Below, piece by piece: positions 1-11,654 of a stretch of 64,000 bases of DNA (its first letter is position 1; every line of letters starts with the position of its first letter). The stretch comes from Dillenia suffruticosa (Eukaryota > Streptophyta > Magnoliopsida > Dilleniales > Dilleniaceae). The notes beneath the pieces were generated by a model that made no database searches, had not been told where the DNA came from, and was given only the letters and a program-made list of their open reading frames with translations. Both the position numbers and the translations under genes were made by a program. The stretch spans positions 7,261,501 to 7,325,500 of the forward strand of contig JAVTVX010000019.1 in assembly GCA_033439265.1 (NCBI GenBank), written 5' to 3'.

Positions 1-466
1 TTTTGTCCTTTAGTTTAATTACCTATAACTCGGAAAATAATTGAGATCTTTATGGTTTAGGAAAACAGTTGAATTGAAACCGATGGATTCAAGTTTGGAA
101 AAAGGAAAAACCAATCGACATTAAATTATTGTGTAGTATTCATAGGTTGATCTGTTATATTAATTCATATTGAATTCAAATATAATAGTGAATATATAGT
201 TGAACAAATGATTAGAGATCACTTTTGATGAGAAAAATGGATTGATGGATGTAACATCATTGAGTCTGAAATACATCGAGTTTTTTTTGTACTAACAGTA
301 ATTTTTCGGTCATTCTAATAGGTGTATCAAGAACTCTTTGCTTGCGGTGTACTACTCGCCAGTCGCACGACGCCCAATTTTGTATGAAAGTCCAGTGGGA
401 TATGTGGAAAATTGCATGATTTGTGATTTTAAGATACGTAAAATACCCTTATGTGCAAGTGAGACA
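1..466 (+). mobile_element. 3' internal end of a Ty1/copia element (related to 6318-18057)
   Basis: This is noncoding 3' sequence of a copia element lying between the end of its RNase H region (outside the window) and its LTR. It was recognised because it matches, base for base over long stretches, the reverse complement of 13207-13560 joined to 6846-7085, which is the same region of the minus-strand copy further right. A purine-rich tract (gcaagtgagaca, about 455-466) sits directly before the LTR start. No coding sequence remains here. Confidence 0.75.
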
Positions 467-907
467 TGTTAGTTAAAATGCCCACATAAGGGCGTTTTTA
501 CAAATGGGTTTAAAACGGAAATGGGTGGTTACCATTATCCACATTTCCCCAATTGATCCCCTTTTTTGGAGAACCATGTACGTGAGTATAGTTGGAATAT
601 ACGGTTCTCAATACATTGCCAAGAGAGAGAGGTTGAGAGTGTGAGATACATATATAGTTTGAGAAATTTTTGAGTAGGTAAATTTTTTCCGTCATTGTAT
701 CATCGGATTTTGGGTTAGATTTGTGATGGTTGTTCAATTTTGTGATCACTATCTTGATCGAGCGATTTGTATGAGAGTTCACGATTCATGGATTTTGGAG
801 ACGCATTGAGATATTTACAAAAAAATTTCAAATTATTCAATTTTTGTGATTTACCACGTTTCCGTTATATGTACCACGTTTCCGTTATATGTGAATAAAT
901 CTAAACA
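467..907 (+). repeat. LTR of the left-end copia element
   Basis: The LTR begins TGTTAG directly after a polypurine tract and ends in TCTAAACA, so it has TG...CA ends. It is homologous to the reverse complement of 6318-6845: the start (TTAAAATGCCCACATAAGGG against TAAAAGTACCCACGTATGGG), a shared ATCATCGGATTT block and the TTCCG plus AATCTAA(A)CA end all align. It is shorter than its partner, about 441 against 528 bp, partly because the partner carries a (TA)n expansion. Orientation is plus. Confidence 0.7.
852..891 (+). repeat. 20-bp perfect tandem duplication
   Basis: The unit TACCACGTTTCCGTTATATG occurs twice in immediate succession (852-871 and 872-891) near the 3' end of the LTR. The related LTR at 6318-6845 has only one diverged copy, so the duplication looks private to this copy. 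Confidence 0.9.
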
Positions 908-1919
908 TTAAATCTATTCAAATATGTATAAAACCAACTAAATCTATTCTTTTTGCCCTAATCCGAGTATTCATTGGAATGATACTCAAATTGGAAAGAA
1001 ACCTGAGAAATTATCTGACGGGGCAATCCTTTTAACACATCTATAATTTTATCATATAAGTAAAATTGTAGCCTCCTTTGAAAACCTTTTCTTTTAAAAA
1101 AAATGCAAGTCAATTTCTAAATATCTTGCTCTGGCAAGCTGTGAAGGATTATAGGCCATGGAAATGGCACTTGTTTTGTCACAATAAATTGGGAACATGT
1201 AACTCTTAAAGAAGCTTCATATCCATGTGGATGTTCAAAGAAACAGAGTATGCAGTCAGGAAAATAGAGTGTGATGCTAGGAAGAGTTTTGGGGAAGATT
1301 GATCCAAGTACTCTAGCCAGGACACCTCTTTAAGACTCCATCTCCAAAACTGGGAGATTATAAGCTCCTTTTCAGACGTGGTCCTGGATATCCAAGGCTT
1401 GAAAGTATGAAGGAAACTTAGAGGGGATTACTCTAAGTCAATGAAGAACTCTGGATGTCCAGAACAACAGTGGAAGAACAAAGGATTTTCTTTATATTTT
1501 TTAAGGCAAAATTACAAAGAATAAGAGGATCAAAATAGCCAAGTGAAGAGGGACAAATGCCCATTACAAAAGTGATTGAGAAACCGGCAATGTCCAGAAC
1601 ATAAGAGAGAGATAAATGGAGAGAACATTTCAACTAAAGAGAAAATTGTTTGTTAACTCTTTGATCCTACTCCAGAACATGAGAGATTGAGAGCGAAGTG
1701 ATGAGAACATTCCAACCAGAGAGAAGATTGTTCTCTAGTTCTTTAATTCTTCGAACATCTTTTTCCATATTCGATTATTCTCCATGCCATTACAATGCTC
1801 TCTTTACATTTCTAATTCTTCCTCACACTCTCGGTACTTCAAATGACAAGAGGAGACATGTATTTATAGGGAAAATAGCCAACTAGCTAGTAGAGAGAGG
1901 GGGAGAGAGTGAGGAGAGC
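908..1919. other. Unassigned repeat-like DNA with a minus-strand TATA-like motif
   Basis: No protein family is recognisable. On the minus strand a CCCTATAAATA motif (near 1858-1870) is followed by a stretch holding two diverged copies of a block with 'gagaacattccaac' and 'ttgttctctagttc'-like text (about 1600-1740). That layout is what an LTR promoter and R region would give, so this may be a degraded minus-strand LTR. I could not find its partner in the window. Confidence 0.35.
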
Positions 1920-1987
1920 ATGCTGTCCAACGGTTAGAATTTCTAGCCGTTGGACAGCATAGCAACGGCTAGTTTACTAACCGTTGC
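1920..1987. repeat. Two adjacent near-perfect palindromes
   Basis: Positions 1920-1939 and 1941-1960 are 20-bp inverted arms with one mismatch and a one-base centre (core TGCTGTCCAACGG). Immediately after it, 1962-1987 forms a second inverted repeat with GCAACGG arms extended to TAGT. Both share an AACGG/CCGTT core. They could form cruciform or hairpin structures. Paired AACGG elements of this kind occur in retroelement LTR promoters, which fits the TATA-like motif about 50 bp away. Confidence 0.8.
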
Positions 1988-2589
1988 GGCTGTATGATGC
2001 CCATTCTGCCCTTGGTAGAATGGGCCTTCTCTTGGGCTTTGCCTGGGCTAAGCTTGACTGCATTTTGCGACTCCTTAGGTTCTTGGGACCTTGAGAAGAT
2101 GTGCCACCATTGGACAGAATGCAGCTGGAAATTCTAGGCTAGTCCTAGATTTCTCCTGTGCTGATTTCTGAACTTCTCCTGGACTAGACTTGGGCTCATT
2201 TTGCACCTTGTAATGCTTGCATAATGCTGGAAATAATACAGCCCAATGTTCCAAAGTGCTTGAACAAAGGTGGGTTGGCTTACTACTTGGGCCAAGAGAA
2301 TGACCCTCAATTTTGGACAGATTGGGCCAAACTCAGAGCACTATAGCCAGAATCCAAACCATTTTCCTAGGCCTGTTCTTCGGCCACTTTTGGGCTAGTC
2401 CCAAGGTTTCTTCTTAGACCTTCATTTGAGTTTACTTATGGGCTAGATTGGATCTTCAATTAAGCTAAATTCCGGATCTTGAAGATATTGAGCCTGGTTT
2501 GAGTTTGGCTTGCTACTGGGTCTGGGTTCTAGCCAGATTGGCCGAAACCTAGAACACATCCCTGGGCCAAGTGAAAGTGTATTGATTTT
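1988..2589. other. Unassigned, moderately GC-rich stretch with recurrent TTGGGCC/CTGGGCTA words
   Basis: There is no coding signal. The sequence repeats short words such as gcctgggcta, cttgggct and gattgggcc at irregular spacing. It lies between the palindromes and the copia coding remnant, and may be LTR or untranslated sequence of an old element. Confidence 0.3.
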
Positions 2590-2899
2590 GGTGTCTTGAT
2601 CACAAATCTCCAAAATTTGTGATTAGCAAAGACGTTACATTTGATGAACTTTCTATGTTGTCTTCTGAAAAGGAGTTTTGTAGTTCTTCTCGTAGAGATA
2701 GAGATGACAATACGTAGAAGCAAGGGGAGCTAGAAATTGGTAGTTCTAGTTCTTCTCAATTGGTGTCTGAATCTACTGAAAAAGAAAATTCAGAAGATGA
2801 GCAAAGCCAAAAATAGACCAAGGAGGGAGATTTGACCATACAGATATACAAATTTTACAAATTTGGTTAAATATGCTTTGTCGGTTACAGAAGAGACAG

Positions 2900-3680
2900 A
2901 TAGAGTTGGTGAACCTTCTACATACTTCGAAGTGGTTTCTTCTAACAATTCAGCTAAGTGATTGATTGCGATAAATGAAGAAATTGAGTCTCTCCACAAA
3001 AATGGTACTTGGGTTCTTGTGAAGCCAACTTTAGGTAAGAAAATTGTTGTATGCAAATCAATTTTTAAGAAAAAGGAAGGTACTCCCAGGGATGAAGATG
3101 CAAGGTTTAAGGCATCATTGGTTGTAGACAATTATAGTCCAATATAAGGTGTTGATTTTAATGTTGTGTTTTCACTTGTTGTTAAATATAGCTCCGTTCG
3201 TGTCTTGCCTGCTTTAGTCGTCGTGTTGGATTTGGAGTTGCAACTGCTGGATGCTAAGACAGTTTCTCTCCATGTTGAACTTGATGAACAAATCTACATG
3301 AGCAGTCTCAGGGATTTGAAATTGAAGGAAAAGAAGACTATATTTGTTTATTAAAAAAAAATTCCTTGTATGGATTGAATCAGTATATAATATAATGATA
3401 TAAAAGGTTTGATTCCTTTATGATGAGTCATGGTTACTCTAGGAGTATGTATAATATCTGTGTCTACTTCCAGAAGTTAGATGATGGTTTTTTGATCTAT
3501 TTGTTACTTTATGTTGATGATATGCTCATTGCGGCTAAGAATTTGTCAGAAGTTCACTCTTTGAAGGTGCTATTAAGTATTGAATTTGAAATAACAAATT
3601 TAGGAGCAGTTAAGAAGATTCTTGATATGGAGATAAAGAGAGATCGAGGAGTTGAAAATTGTATTTGACTCAACAAAATT
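2900..3680 (+). pseudogene. Copia reverse transcriptase remnant
   Basis: The copia RT (RVT_2) copies element RNA into DNA. The N-terminal part, at 2962-3147, reads EEIESLHKNGTWVLVKP then IFKKKEG, the signature opening of copia RTs. The middle (3166-3354) keeps LDLELQLLDAKT and LDEQIYMSS. After a broken stretch with a stop near 3354 and a gap over the usual YGLKQ region, 3420-3668 resumes with LLYVDDMLIAAKNL, so the catalytic YVDD box (3510-3521) is intact. At least two in-frame stops and a deletion make it nonfunctional. The family is clear from motif order; the clade is not assigned. Confidence 0.85.
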
Positions 3681-3689
3681 ACCTTAAAA

Positions 3690-4440
3690 ATGTCTTGGAG
3701 AGATTTGGTATGAAATATGCTAAACCCATGAGTACTCCTATTACGAGTCCTTCAGACTCTTTGTTGCACACTCAACATAGTAAGTTGAAGAAGAAGAGTA
3801 TATGATATGGGTTCCATATTCCAATGCAGTTGGCAGTATCATGTATACAATTGTTTGCATTCGTTTAGATATCTTAGGAGCAGTTAGTGTTCTTAGCCGA
3901 TATATGGCCTGGAAATCACACTAACAAGTTGTGAAGTGGATTTTCAAATCTTTGTGGGGTACTTCAAGCACTTGTTTGGAGTTTGGAAAAAAATAGTTAT
4001 ACTTTGGTTGGTTTTGTGGATTCCAATTTTGTCGGGGATCTTGACAGAAGAAGATCTCTTATAGCTTATGTATTTTGTTTTCAGGGGTTGTGCGGTTATT
4101 TAGAAATCTATCTTACAACCGGTTATAGTATTGTCTATTATAGAGCAGAATATATGACAATGACCAAGACAATCAAAAAATATTTGTGACTGAGAGGTTT
4201 GTTTAGCGAACTTAATCTACATCAAGGTGTGACTACCATTCACTATGATAGTCAAAATGCAATTCATTTGACTAAAGATTAGATATATCTGAGAGGACAA
4301 AGCAAATTAATATGAAATTTCACTTCATTTGAGATACCATTGCTGTGGAAAGTTCATGTTGAGAAGATTAGTATAAAAGACAATCCTGCTAACATGTTAC
4401 AAAAGTCTTTTCCGATTTGCAAGTTTAAGTAGTGCTTGGA
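3690..4440 (+). pseudogene. Copia RNase H remnant
   Basis: It follows the RT with the usual spacing. The part at 3983-4189 reads LVGFVDSNFVGDLDRRRS, matching the copia RNase H motif 'GYSDSDWAGD..RRS' with changes, then RAEYMTM. Further on, at about 4231-4280, the HYDSQNAIHLTK motif keeps the catalytic Asp. Stops (for example TAG and TGA near 4190 and 4280) break the frame. RNase H would degrade the RNA strand of the RNA-DNA hybrid during reverse transcription. Confidence 0.8.
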
Positions 4441-4504
4441 CTTGTTTGGTGTTCATTGTTGGTGATTTAGTCCATTAGGACTTTTGTGGATAAGGTGGAG
4501 CTAT

Positions 4505-5010
4505 TTGTGTGTAAGTGCAAGTCTAGGTAGAGAATTGTTACGTGGTTGCATTCCTACATAAGATGTTTTGAAGAGTTGGACTTCACTTGGACCCTATAAA
4601 TAGGGTCATGCACTTGTTCTATATCAGATAAGTTGAAAAGTTTGCTCTAATTTGAAACTTTAATAAAGATTTTAGTAATGGTTTATGAGTAGTAAAACAA
4701 AGAGAGCTACTGGGCTATTATGACATTTTGATTTCAAACCTTTTGTATTATTTTGAGTTCTCTTGTATTTTTTATTGTTTGTTAGTTTAGAAACATTTTC
4801 TAAGAATTTTGCACTCTCTTCTTCATAGTATAAATTTTGCTTTTGCTACGCCCGTGGATACAGGTCATCTGACTGAATTACATAAATCTGGCATTATTAT
4901 TATCATTATGATTATGATTATTATTATTATTATTATTATTATTATTTTGTGTTAATTCCCTAGAGCCGTTTTGACGATTTTTGGAGTCTTATATCAGGTC
5001 TTATCCTAAC
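4505..5010 (+). repeat. Putative 3' LTR of the copia fragment
   Basis: It follows a purine-rich tract after the RNase H end. It carries a CCCTATAAATAGGG promoter-like box (near 4592-4604) and polyadenylation-type AT-rich sequence, and ends ...ATCCTAACA, a common LTR terminus. No second copy exists in the window, so both borders are approximate. Confidence 0.5.
4888..4945. repeat. (ATT)n microsatellite
   Basis: Imperfect then perfect ATT/TTA trinucleotide repeats run through the putative LTR. Confidence 0.9.
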
Positions 5011-6317
5011 AATGCTCAATAAAGTGGATATATTTAAGAATTATTATTTTGTGAGAATTTAAGTCCAGACACCTATAACCTTGGTGATTTGTAAGGCACC
5101 CCAAGAACGAAAAAGGAGCGGAAGGTGGACTTAACTTGTTAAGAATAGAAGTGTGATAAATTGGGATAGCACAAACAATCAAAAACACTTAAATTGCTAG
5201 AAAGAGGAGGTTTCTTATACAAGCATTCATAAGAAGAATAATATATTAAAATAGGAGTAGAAAGCAAATTGGGAATATAGAAAATAGCGAGCATTGCTTC
5301 TTCCTAAAGTTGTTACGGTAAACGATCATGAGTCAAAGCAAAGCAGTGCGAACAAAATTGAGCAATGTTCTATGAATACGTTTAGTTTTTCTATTTTACC
5401 AAGACATGTATGGATAAGAAAAACGAATCTAAACCCATTTTCTTGAGCAAATTGAAGAAAAGTAGTGTTATTATTTTCACCACCATTATCACACTAAAAA
5501 AAACTGATTTGTGTTTGAAATTGATTTAAAACTCATTTGTAGAACCGACTGAAATTGAGAGGTGTTTCAGATTTCCTTTTGAAGGAAAAAACCCAAACAA
5601 AACGGATAGAAGTCAAAATCTGCTTAAAGAAGGGGAAAAAAAGAATATTTTGAACCAAGGTTTTGTGAATCTAGTGGTAGGGTACTAGATTACTTTAATC
5701 AAAATCTCGAATTTGAGTATTGGAAACGGAAAAATAGGCGTTGAGAGAGGAAACTCGAATTACAATCTCTAAAACTCTAAATCCCGAGTTGTGAAGACAT
5801 TGGTACCAGACATTAGAGGAAACCCAAGAAATTGATTAATTGGATTAAGGAACTCCTTGATGAGTGCTTGTCTCACGAAAGAAAAGCAATATAAAGGGTT
5901 GGACTACTACAGGATCATAATTTTGCTGGACTTTAAGTCCTTTATAACAAAGTCCTACACAAAGAATTCAAAACTGTTTTATATAATTATCAATGACCAT
6001 AACCAAATTCTAATTCGATCATGCGTGAACAAAGACGTATCTTGTTGCTCTGAATCAGTTGCGTGAATAGATGTGTATTATTAAAATTGAGATTTGTTCC
6101 ATAGACATATGAATATAAGATCCTATGATTCGCTAAAGGACTCTGATATTATAATATAAAGGTGAAAAATTATACAGTAGAATATCCATATTTTAAAATT
6201 TATTTTTAGGTTAAACCATTTTAATTTATTAGATCAAACATAAACATATTACATATATAATTTCACATACAAACAAAAAATTTCTTAAGAACACAAAAAA
6301 GAGTTATGTGTTATATA
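5011..6317. other. No recognisable gene or repeat
   Basis: This stretch has scattered stops in all frames and no domain match by eye. It lies between the copia LTR end and the next LTR. I see nothing assignable in it. Confidence 0.4.
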
Positions 6318-6764
6318 TGTTAGATTTAATTGACACCAGCGGAAGTATGATAATTTTTTAAAAAATTTAAAAAATTGTGTTTTTGGATATATCTCAGTAA
6401 ATAATTGCAGAAAATCCAGAAACTACGAAACATTTTTTGATGATCTCGCAGTCGAGATGATAACTATACCAAACGAGTTATCACCGCAATATCACAATAC
6501 CACAACCCTAAATCCGATGATAATAACGCAAAAATTTCATATTTGGGATTTTCTCTAAGCCCTTAATGATCTCACTCTAGAGAATATATATTTTCTCAAA
6601 AACGCAATTCTCTCAAGAAAATAATGTGTGTTCTCTTTCTATGAGAATTATTCTTCAATTCTCTCAATTAAAAAAGATAATAAAAGACACGTAGTATACT
6701 GGGTAAAAATTAGGGAGAGCGGAGATAATGAGTTAATCATCCATTATCTCTTAACTTTTAAATT

Positions 6765-6804
<40 letters not shown>

Positions 6805-6845
6805 CTTTTGTGGTAAAAACCCATACGTGGGTACTTTTACCAATA
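6318..6845 (-). repeat. 3' LTR of the minus-strand copia element
   Basis: Read on the minus strand it starts TATTGG (canonical TG changed to TA) right after the polypurine tract and ends AATCTAACA. It aligns with the LTR at 467-907. A (TA)n run lies inside it. Confidence 0.7.
6768..6802. repeat. (TA)n microsatellite
   Basis: An almost pure TA dinucleotide run inside the LTR; a short open frame rich in Ile and Tyr across it is an artefact. Confidence 0.95.
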
Positions 6846-6857
6846 TCTCCTACTTGT
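6846..6857 (-). other. Polypurine tract of the minus-strand copia element
   Basis: The minus strand reads ACAAGTAGGAGA next to the LTR, close to the usual copia PPT CAAGTGGGAGA, where plus-strand DNA synthesis is primed. Confidence 0.7.
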
Positions 6858-7082
6858 ACATGAGAACATTTTATATTTGTCAATCACAACTTATGTGATT
6901 TTCTACATCATCCTGTTGGACTTTTATACAGGATTGAGTGTCATGTGACTGACGAATACACCTGAAAGTAAAGATTTCTCGATGCACCTATTAGGATAAT
7001 CGAGGAATATCAAGAAATCACCGTTAGTATAAAAAAAATTTGCTGTACTCCAGACTCAACGTAATTACATCCATTGAATCAC

Positions 7083-7085
7083 TTT
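7083..7085. repeat. Left 3-bp target-site duplication (TTT) of the CACTA element
   Basis: It matches 13204-13206. A related uninterrupted site at about 225-250 carries a run of As on the opposite orientation at the equivalent place. Confidence 0.8.
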
Positions 7086-7180
7086 CACTACAAAATAAGT
7101 GAGTTATTTTGATGGACTAAAACCGTCTCCTAAATTTGCTAAAACCGTTAGCAAAACCTTCTCTAACGAATAGGGGTTTA
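7086..7180. repeat. CACTA left terminal and subterminal repeats
   Basis: The terminal CACTACAAAATAA is followed by aaaccgtctcc, aaaaccgttagc and aacctt words, the subterminal repeat region. Confidence 0.8.
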
Positions 7181-8958
7181 GTCGGTAATACACCAGTCGG
7201 GATAGGTGTATTCCGACACTTTTCATGATCGTTGGAGCATGTCATATATTTATAGTGATGGTTAGAACTATTGGTATAATTTAGCATTTTATGATCGGTT
7301 TAAAATAGGGTTGAGAAAACTTACCACTTTTATTATCGGCTACCAAATTAGTATCTATGTCGGTTATGTTACTATCATATTACAACATATATAAAATCGT
7401 TTGGAAATATTATTACTTTTATCTTTGATTGTACAAATGTTAAGAAATATTGTGATTTATGGTCGGTTAGGAAGCGTTAAGAAATGTTAGTACTCTTATC
7501 GTCACTATAGTTAGTTACTACTACCATCACTTACTACTCGCTAGTTATTTACTTTTCGGTTACTACTATCGTTAGTTACTAGTCACTTACTTCTTGGTTA
7601 CTACTATCGTCACTTACTGTCACTTAATAGTCAATTTTTAGTCGATTACTGCTTATATCTTCGTATGTGAAGAAATGTTATAAGTTTTATGGATAGTTAG
7701 TACAAGTATTAAGAAATATAACTAAAAACTTAAAAATAAAGAAAATAGTAAAATATTATAATTTTGAAGAATGATTGATACAACAGGATTAAAAAAAAGA
7801 TTACATATCTTACAATTATATCCCACAATCCACATATCTTCTTATGAGATACTTATACAAATGTTTCACTTCAATTATCAAAAAGATTATCGACACAGTC
7901 CATTTTCATTCAATCTATTCATTAAAAGAAGTAAAGTTAGATTAATATAATATAATAGTACAAAAATGGTTATAAATAAAAATATTACTATATTAAAAAT
8001 AAAATAAAAATATTATCTTTTGAGACGGAATCGGGTGATGATGATGATTGTTGGTTTTTATGTACACTCCTCTTAGCATCTTGTATTGGAGAAAGCAAAA
8101 ATATAAATAATTTGGATTATTTTTGAAAAGTAAGAGTGAAATTAATAGAATTGTGCTGAAATAGAAAAATAACATACCTGAACACCAGTAATAAGTCTTG
8201 CTTTATTAACCATATTTATCAATTTATCTTTATGTCCACTTCCAACATGCATAGCATATTTAACAAATTAGTAAAATTATGATTTTGTTCCATTAATCGT
8301 TACATCATATCAGCTATATCTTCTTTCTCAGCTCTGGTTGAATACATATTTTGTGATGCACATCTGATAAGATAAATTTCAACTTTTTACTTCGTCTTCT
8401 TCACTCTTGACTGACTCCATTTCACTTTTCATCATTTCCTATAAAGTAAAAAAATGAAATGTGAATGTCCATAAATTAAGAACTGTATAAAAATAATCAT
8501 TTATACCATAACTTCTGATACTTTTATAGAAATCAAACTGTCATCCAATCAAATTCTACTTGTAATATAAAATTAAGCTCTACAAGATTTCGTCCCAGAT
8601 TATGTTGTCTATAATGATAAAATGTGATTCCAAGTCTGTAAAATATAATGCAGTAAAATTAATTATAAGTAAAATAAAATATGAGTTGTTTATACCTTTT
8701 CATCGATGAGTTTGGCAAATGATTTAAATTCTAAGTAATGATATATTTTTAAACCAAAACTAAATCAAACCTGGGGTAGCATCTTGGGATGATTGGGCTT
8801 CTTTAGAGTGAAGTTGTTTTTCGGATGGCTGTGATTCTTCATGATCAGTGACAGTACTGATCCTTCGTTAAGTTTTTCCCATGTTGAGTTAGGAAAATTT
8901 GAAACAAAATTTTAGTTAAGTCGCAAGATTTGAAAATTTGAAAAATTGAAAAAAGATT

Positions 8959-9390
8959 TTGGTTAAGTTACAAGATTTGAGATTTGAGCGAGAAAAGCTT
9001 ATCACGAGAGGTTTTGGAGGGAAGGAAAGTTTGTCGAGAATGATTTATTATATATTTGATTTAAGCGCTCAAATGATTTGGGCACCCGCCCGTGCATGCC
9101 ACTGCATGCAAGCAACCTCTCGCGCGGGTGCCCGGCAATGCTAGCGCAGATGCCAGTGCATGCGTGGCCATGCAAGCTTGTGCGATATTATTACTATTTA
9201 CTATCTACTTACTATCTGCTTACTATCTTACTTATAAATTTTGAAGGAAAAAAGAGTTTGTGGAGAATGATTTATTATATATTTGATTTAGGGGCTCAAA
9301 TAAATTTTCAAAACCCGTAATTTTTCTTGCTTTTATTTGATTTAGGGGCTCAAATAAATTTTTAGAACTCGTCATTTTTTTCCGCTTTTG
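8959..9390. repeat. Diverged duplicated blocks inside the CACTA element
   Basis: A block with GAGAATGATTTATTATATAT followed by TTTGATTTA occurs at about 9035 and 9260. A second unit of about 57 bp with TTTAGGGGCTCAAATAAATTT is tandem at about 9280-9333 and 9336-9390. These repeats flank the first GC-rich island. Confidence 0.75.
9078..9180. repeat. GC-rich island 1 in the CACTA element
   Basis: About 100 bp of GC-rich DNA with GGGCACCCGC and several GCATGC words in an otherwise AT-rich element. It resembles 9655-9755 (shared CATGCAA..CCTC..CGCGGGTGCCC arrangement). Open frames across it are by-products of base composition. Confidence 0.7.
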
Positions 9391-9654
9391 TAAGTTTAAT
9401 TTCATCTTTTTATTATCACATCATTAATTTATTTTTTTATTTGTGTTTTTGTTTTTGTTACGACATTGTAACATGTTACTGCATTTTTACCCTAAATATT
9501 ACATTATAACAAATAATAACCCTAAATTTATATCATTACATTATTTAAATTAATAATATTAAATATATTTTTATTCTACGTAATTCAAATTTGAAAATTT
9601 TGATATAATCCATATGTGAAAATTTTTATATAATAAAAAAAGTATGGACATAGC

Positions 9655-9755
9655 ATGTGTGGGCCGACACGGGCGCCCGATTATGCCAGCACTGGCGCCC
9701 GCGCACGCACGCATGCAACCTCCTGCGCGGGTGCCCAGCAATGCCAAGACCGCGT
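9655..9755. repeat. GC-rich island 2 in the CACTA element
   Basis: Second copy of the GC-rich unit: GGGCGCCCG, several GCACGC/GCATGC words, then GCGCGGGTGCCCAGCAATGCC, closely matching the end of island 1. Confidence 0.7.
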
Positions 9756-10194
9756 ACTTAACTTATAAATTTTCAAAAACTTTACTATATTATTACTATA
9801 TTACTATATTATTACTACTAATTGTAAATTTTCAAAAACTCTACTTACTACTTATAAATTTTGTATGCTAACAATTTATTTAATTTTTGACATGTCTCTT
9901 TCTTTCGTAATGACCATATTATTATAATCATATGCAATGTAATTTTTAGAAATATTGTTACAACTTTGAGTATTTGTTTTAGTAAACTAATTAAGGATTA
10001 AATATAATTTTCATATTTGTCACACGAATTGTTACTATGCATTATACCAAGCGGATCGAATAAATTAATGGAAAAAAATATAAAAATAGAGAATGATTGG
10101 TTAAAATGTAAACAAAATTACATTTCCTATATATATGTATCTTATCCTACTCCATCAACATTAGTTCGAACCCACTAAGTAGTTAAGGAACCAG

Positions 10195-10665
10195 TTTCTG
10201 AATTGAAATGATGAATTGTTACTTCGTCACCCATATCAAATTCATCGCGAACATTGACATGTTTTACAACAAGTCATCCTTTATGTCTTTCATCAGCCAC
10301 ATAAAACACCTTCTTTGCTTGTAATGTCAACACATAAGAATCATCCAGCAAATCAGCACCTGTATGATAGCGGTATGATTGAAATAGAAAAAATTGACAA
10401 AAGTTGAACCAAATCTGTCCTTCTTGCATCCTCATTGTAGGTCGACTCAATCACACCGAAATAATACAAATATATACATTCCATTATATAGTTTACTTGA
10501 ATGATTTCTCTTAATATGCTATAATAATTAACTTTATCTTGAATTGACTTTTATCCATCGCACTTGCATAACTAACATCATCAATTCTGCCACAACTCCT
10601 GAATTTTGAGTTTGAAGGCATTTGTCACGATCTTTTACATAAAATCGATATTAGCCACGATAAAG
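10195..10665 (-). pseudogene. CACTA transposon DUF4216-type protein remnant
   Basis: On the minus strand, going from 10665 down, the sequence reads a NSKFRS..YASAMDK stretch, then YYFGVIESTYNED, then DDSYVLTLQAKKVFYVADE and KHVNVRDEFDMGDEV. These match the consecutive motifs of the DUF4216 domain found at the C-terminal side of plant CACTA transposases (TQNSG, YYGV, PF.LA.QA.QVFYV). The frame is interrupted by stops (one just after VADERHKG) and at least one frameshift. The N-terminal transposase domain is not visible upstream. It supports the identity of the surrounding element but cannot work. Confidence 0.75.
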
Positions 10666-11640
10666 TTTGTCGATTTGAAAAGTGTTTAACTTCTTTTCAC
10701 TGTATTATCTTCAATGAATTTTCAAAAACTATAATATTATATTATATAAATTACTAATTTCATATCATTACATTATTTAAATTAATAATATTAATAAATT
10801 TATACTAAATTGTATTTTTTATTAATCAAATGGATATAATTAACACATCATAAGCCTTACAGGCATTGAAATGTAGTAAGTACGTAATAATTAAGTAGTA
10901 AGTGATTTTTTCAACAAGTGTAAAATGACGGTATTGATTTAAAGTATAAAAAAATTGTAACAAATTAAAAACACGGTAATGAAAAAAGAGGTGGGAGAAA
11001 AAATGCCAAATAAAAAATGAGCGGGATTTTAAAAATTTATTTATGAAAATGTTATATTATAAATCCTACGCAACCATCAAAATTTCTCCATTCTTTTACC
11101 ATCAAAGTTTCTTCATTTTTCCTTGAAAGCTCTCCTCCCCTAATCCATTTAAACCTGTGGATAGGCATTGTATGAAAAATCACAATCATTCCAAGAAGAA
11201 GAACAAGTTTCAGTCTGAACAAACTTAATCATCCAAAATGTTATCAGATTTTAAAAATAAACACATTATTTTAATTTGATATTTAATATTAAAATGCCAT
11301 TTTTAATTTTTAATTTTGAAGTAAAGAAATATAGAGATCAATGCTATCAAATGTTTTGGATCAAGATGTTTGGGATTCAGAGAGAAAGGAAAATGCTCAG
11401 TTAATATTTTCATTTACAATCATTATTTATTATTATGTATAATTTATTATTTACAATGATTTCATTATTTTATTATTTGTTACTATTGGTTTTTAATGAA
11501 TAAATTGATAGATAATGATGCCTTCATTTTTGGTTTCGAACATCTCAGAATATATGTAGCTGGGACATATCTCTCTGTTTTTTTTTCCTTATTATATTTT
11601 ACGATACAAAATTTATACTAATACATAAAGTAACCTACAG
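10666..11640. other. CACTA internal AT-rich DNA, nothing recognised
   Basis: Long AT-rich noncoding DNA where the transposase core would be expected. No transposase motif could be seen. Confidence 0.4.
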
Positions 11641-11654
11641 TAAATGACTATCTC

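Larger units (their letters stand above)
2590..5010 (+). mobile_element. Decayed Ty1/copia fragment (RT, RNase H, 3' LTR)
   Basis: This is a plus-strand copia remnant holding the integrase-RT junction, most of the reverse transcriptase, RNase H and a putative 3' LTR. Gag, protease and the integrase core are absent, and no 5' LTR is seen, so the element is 5' truncated. Frames are broken by stops and small deletions. A purine-rich aaggtggag tract (about 4492-4500) marks the passage to the LTR. Confidence 0.8.

Noticed and set aside
510..782. 90-codon minus-strand frame in the left LTR
   Set aside because: It lies wholly in an LTR, has no recognisable motif and is not conserved in the related LTR at 6318-6845.
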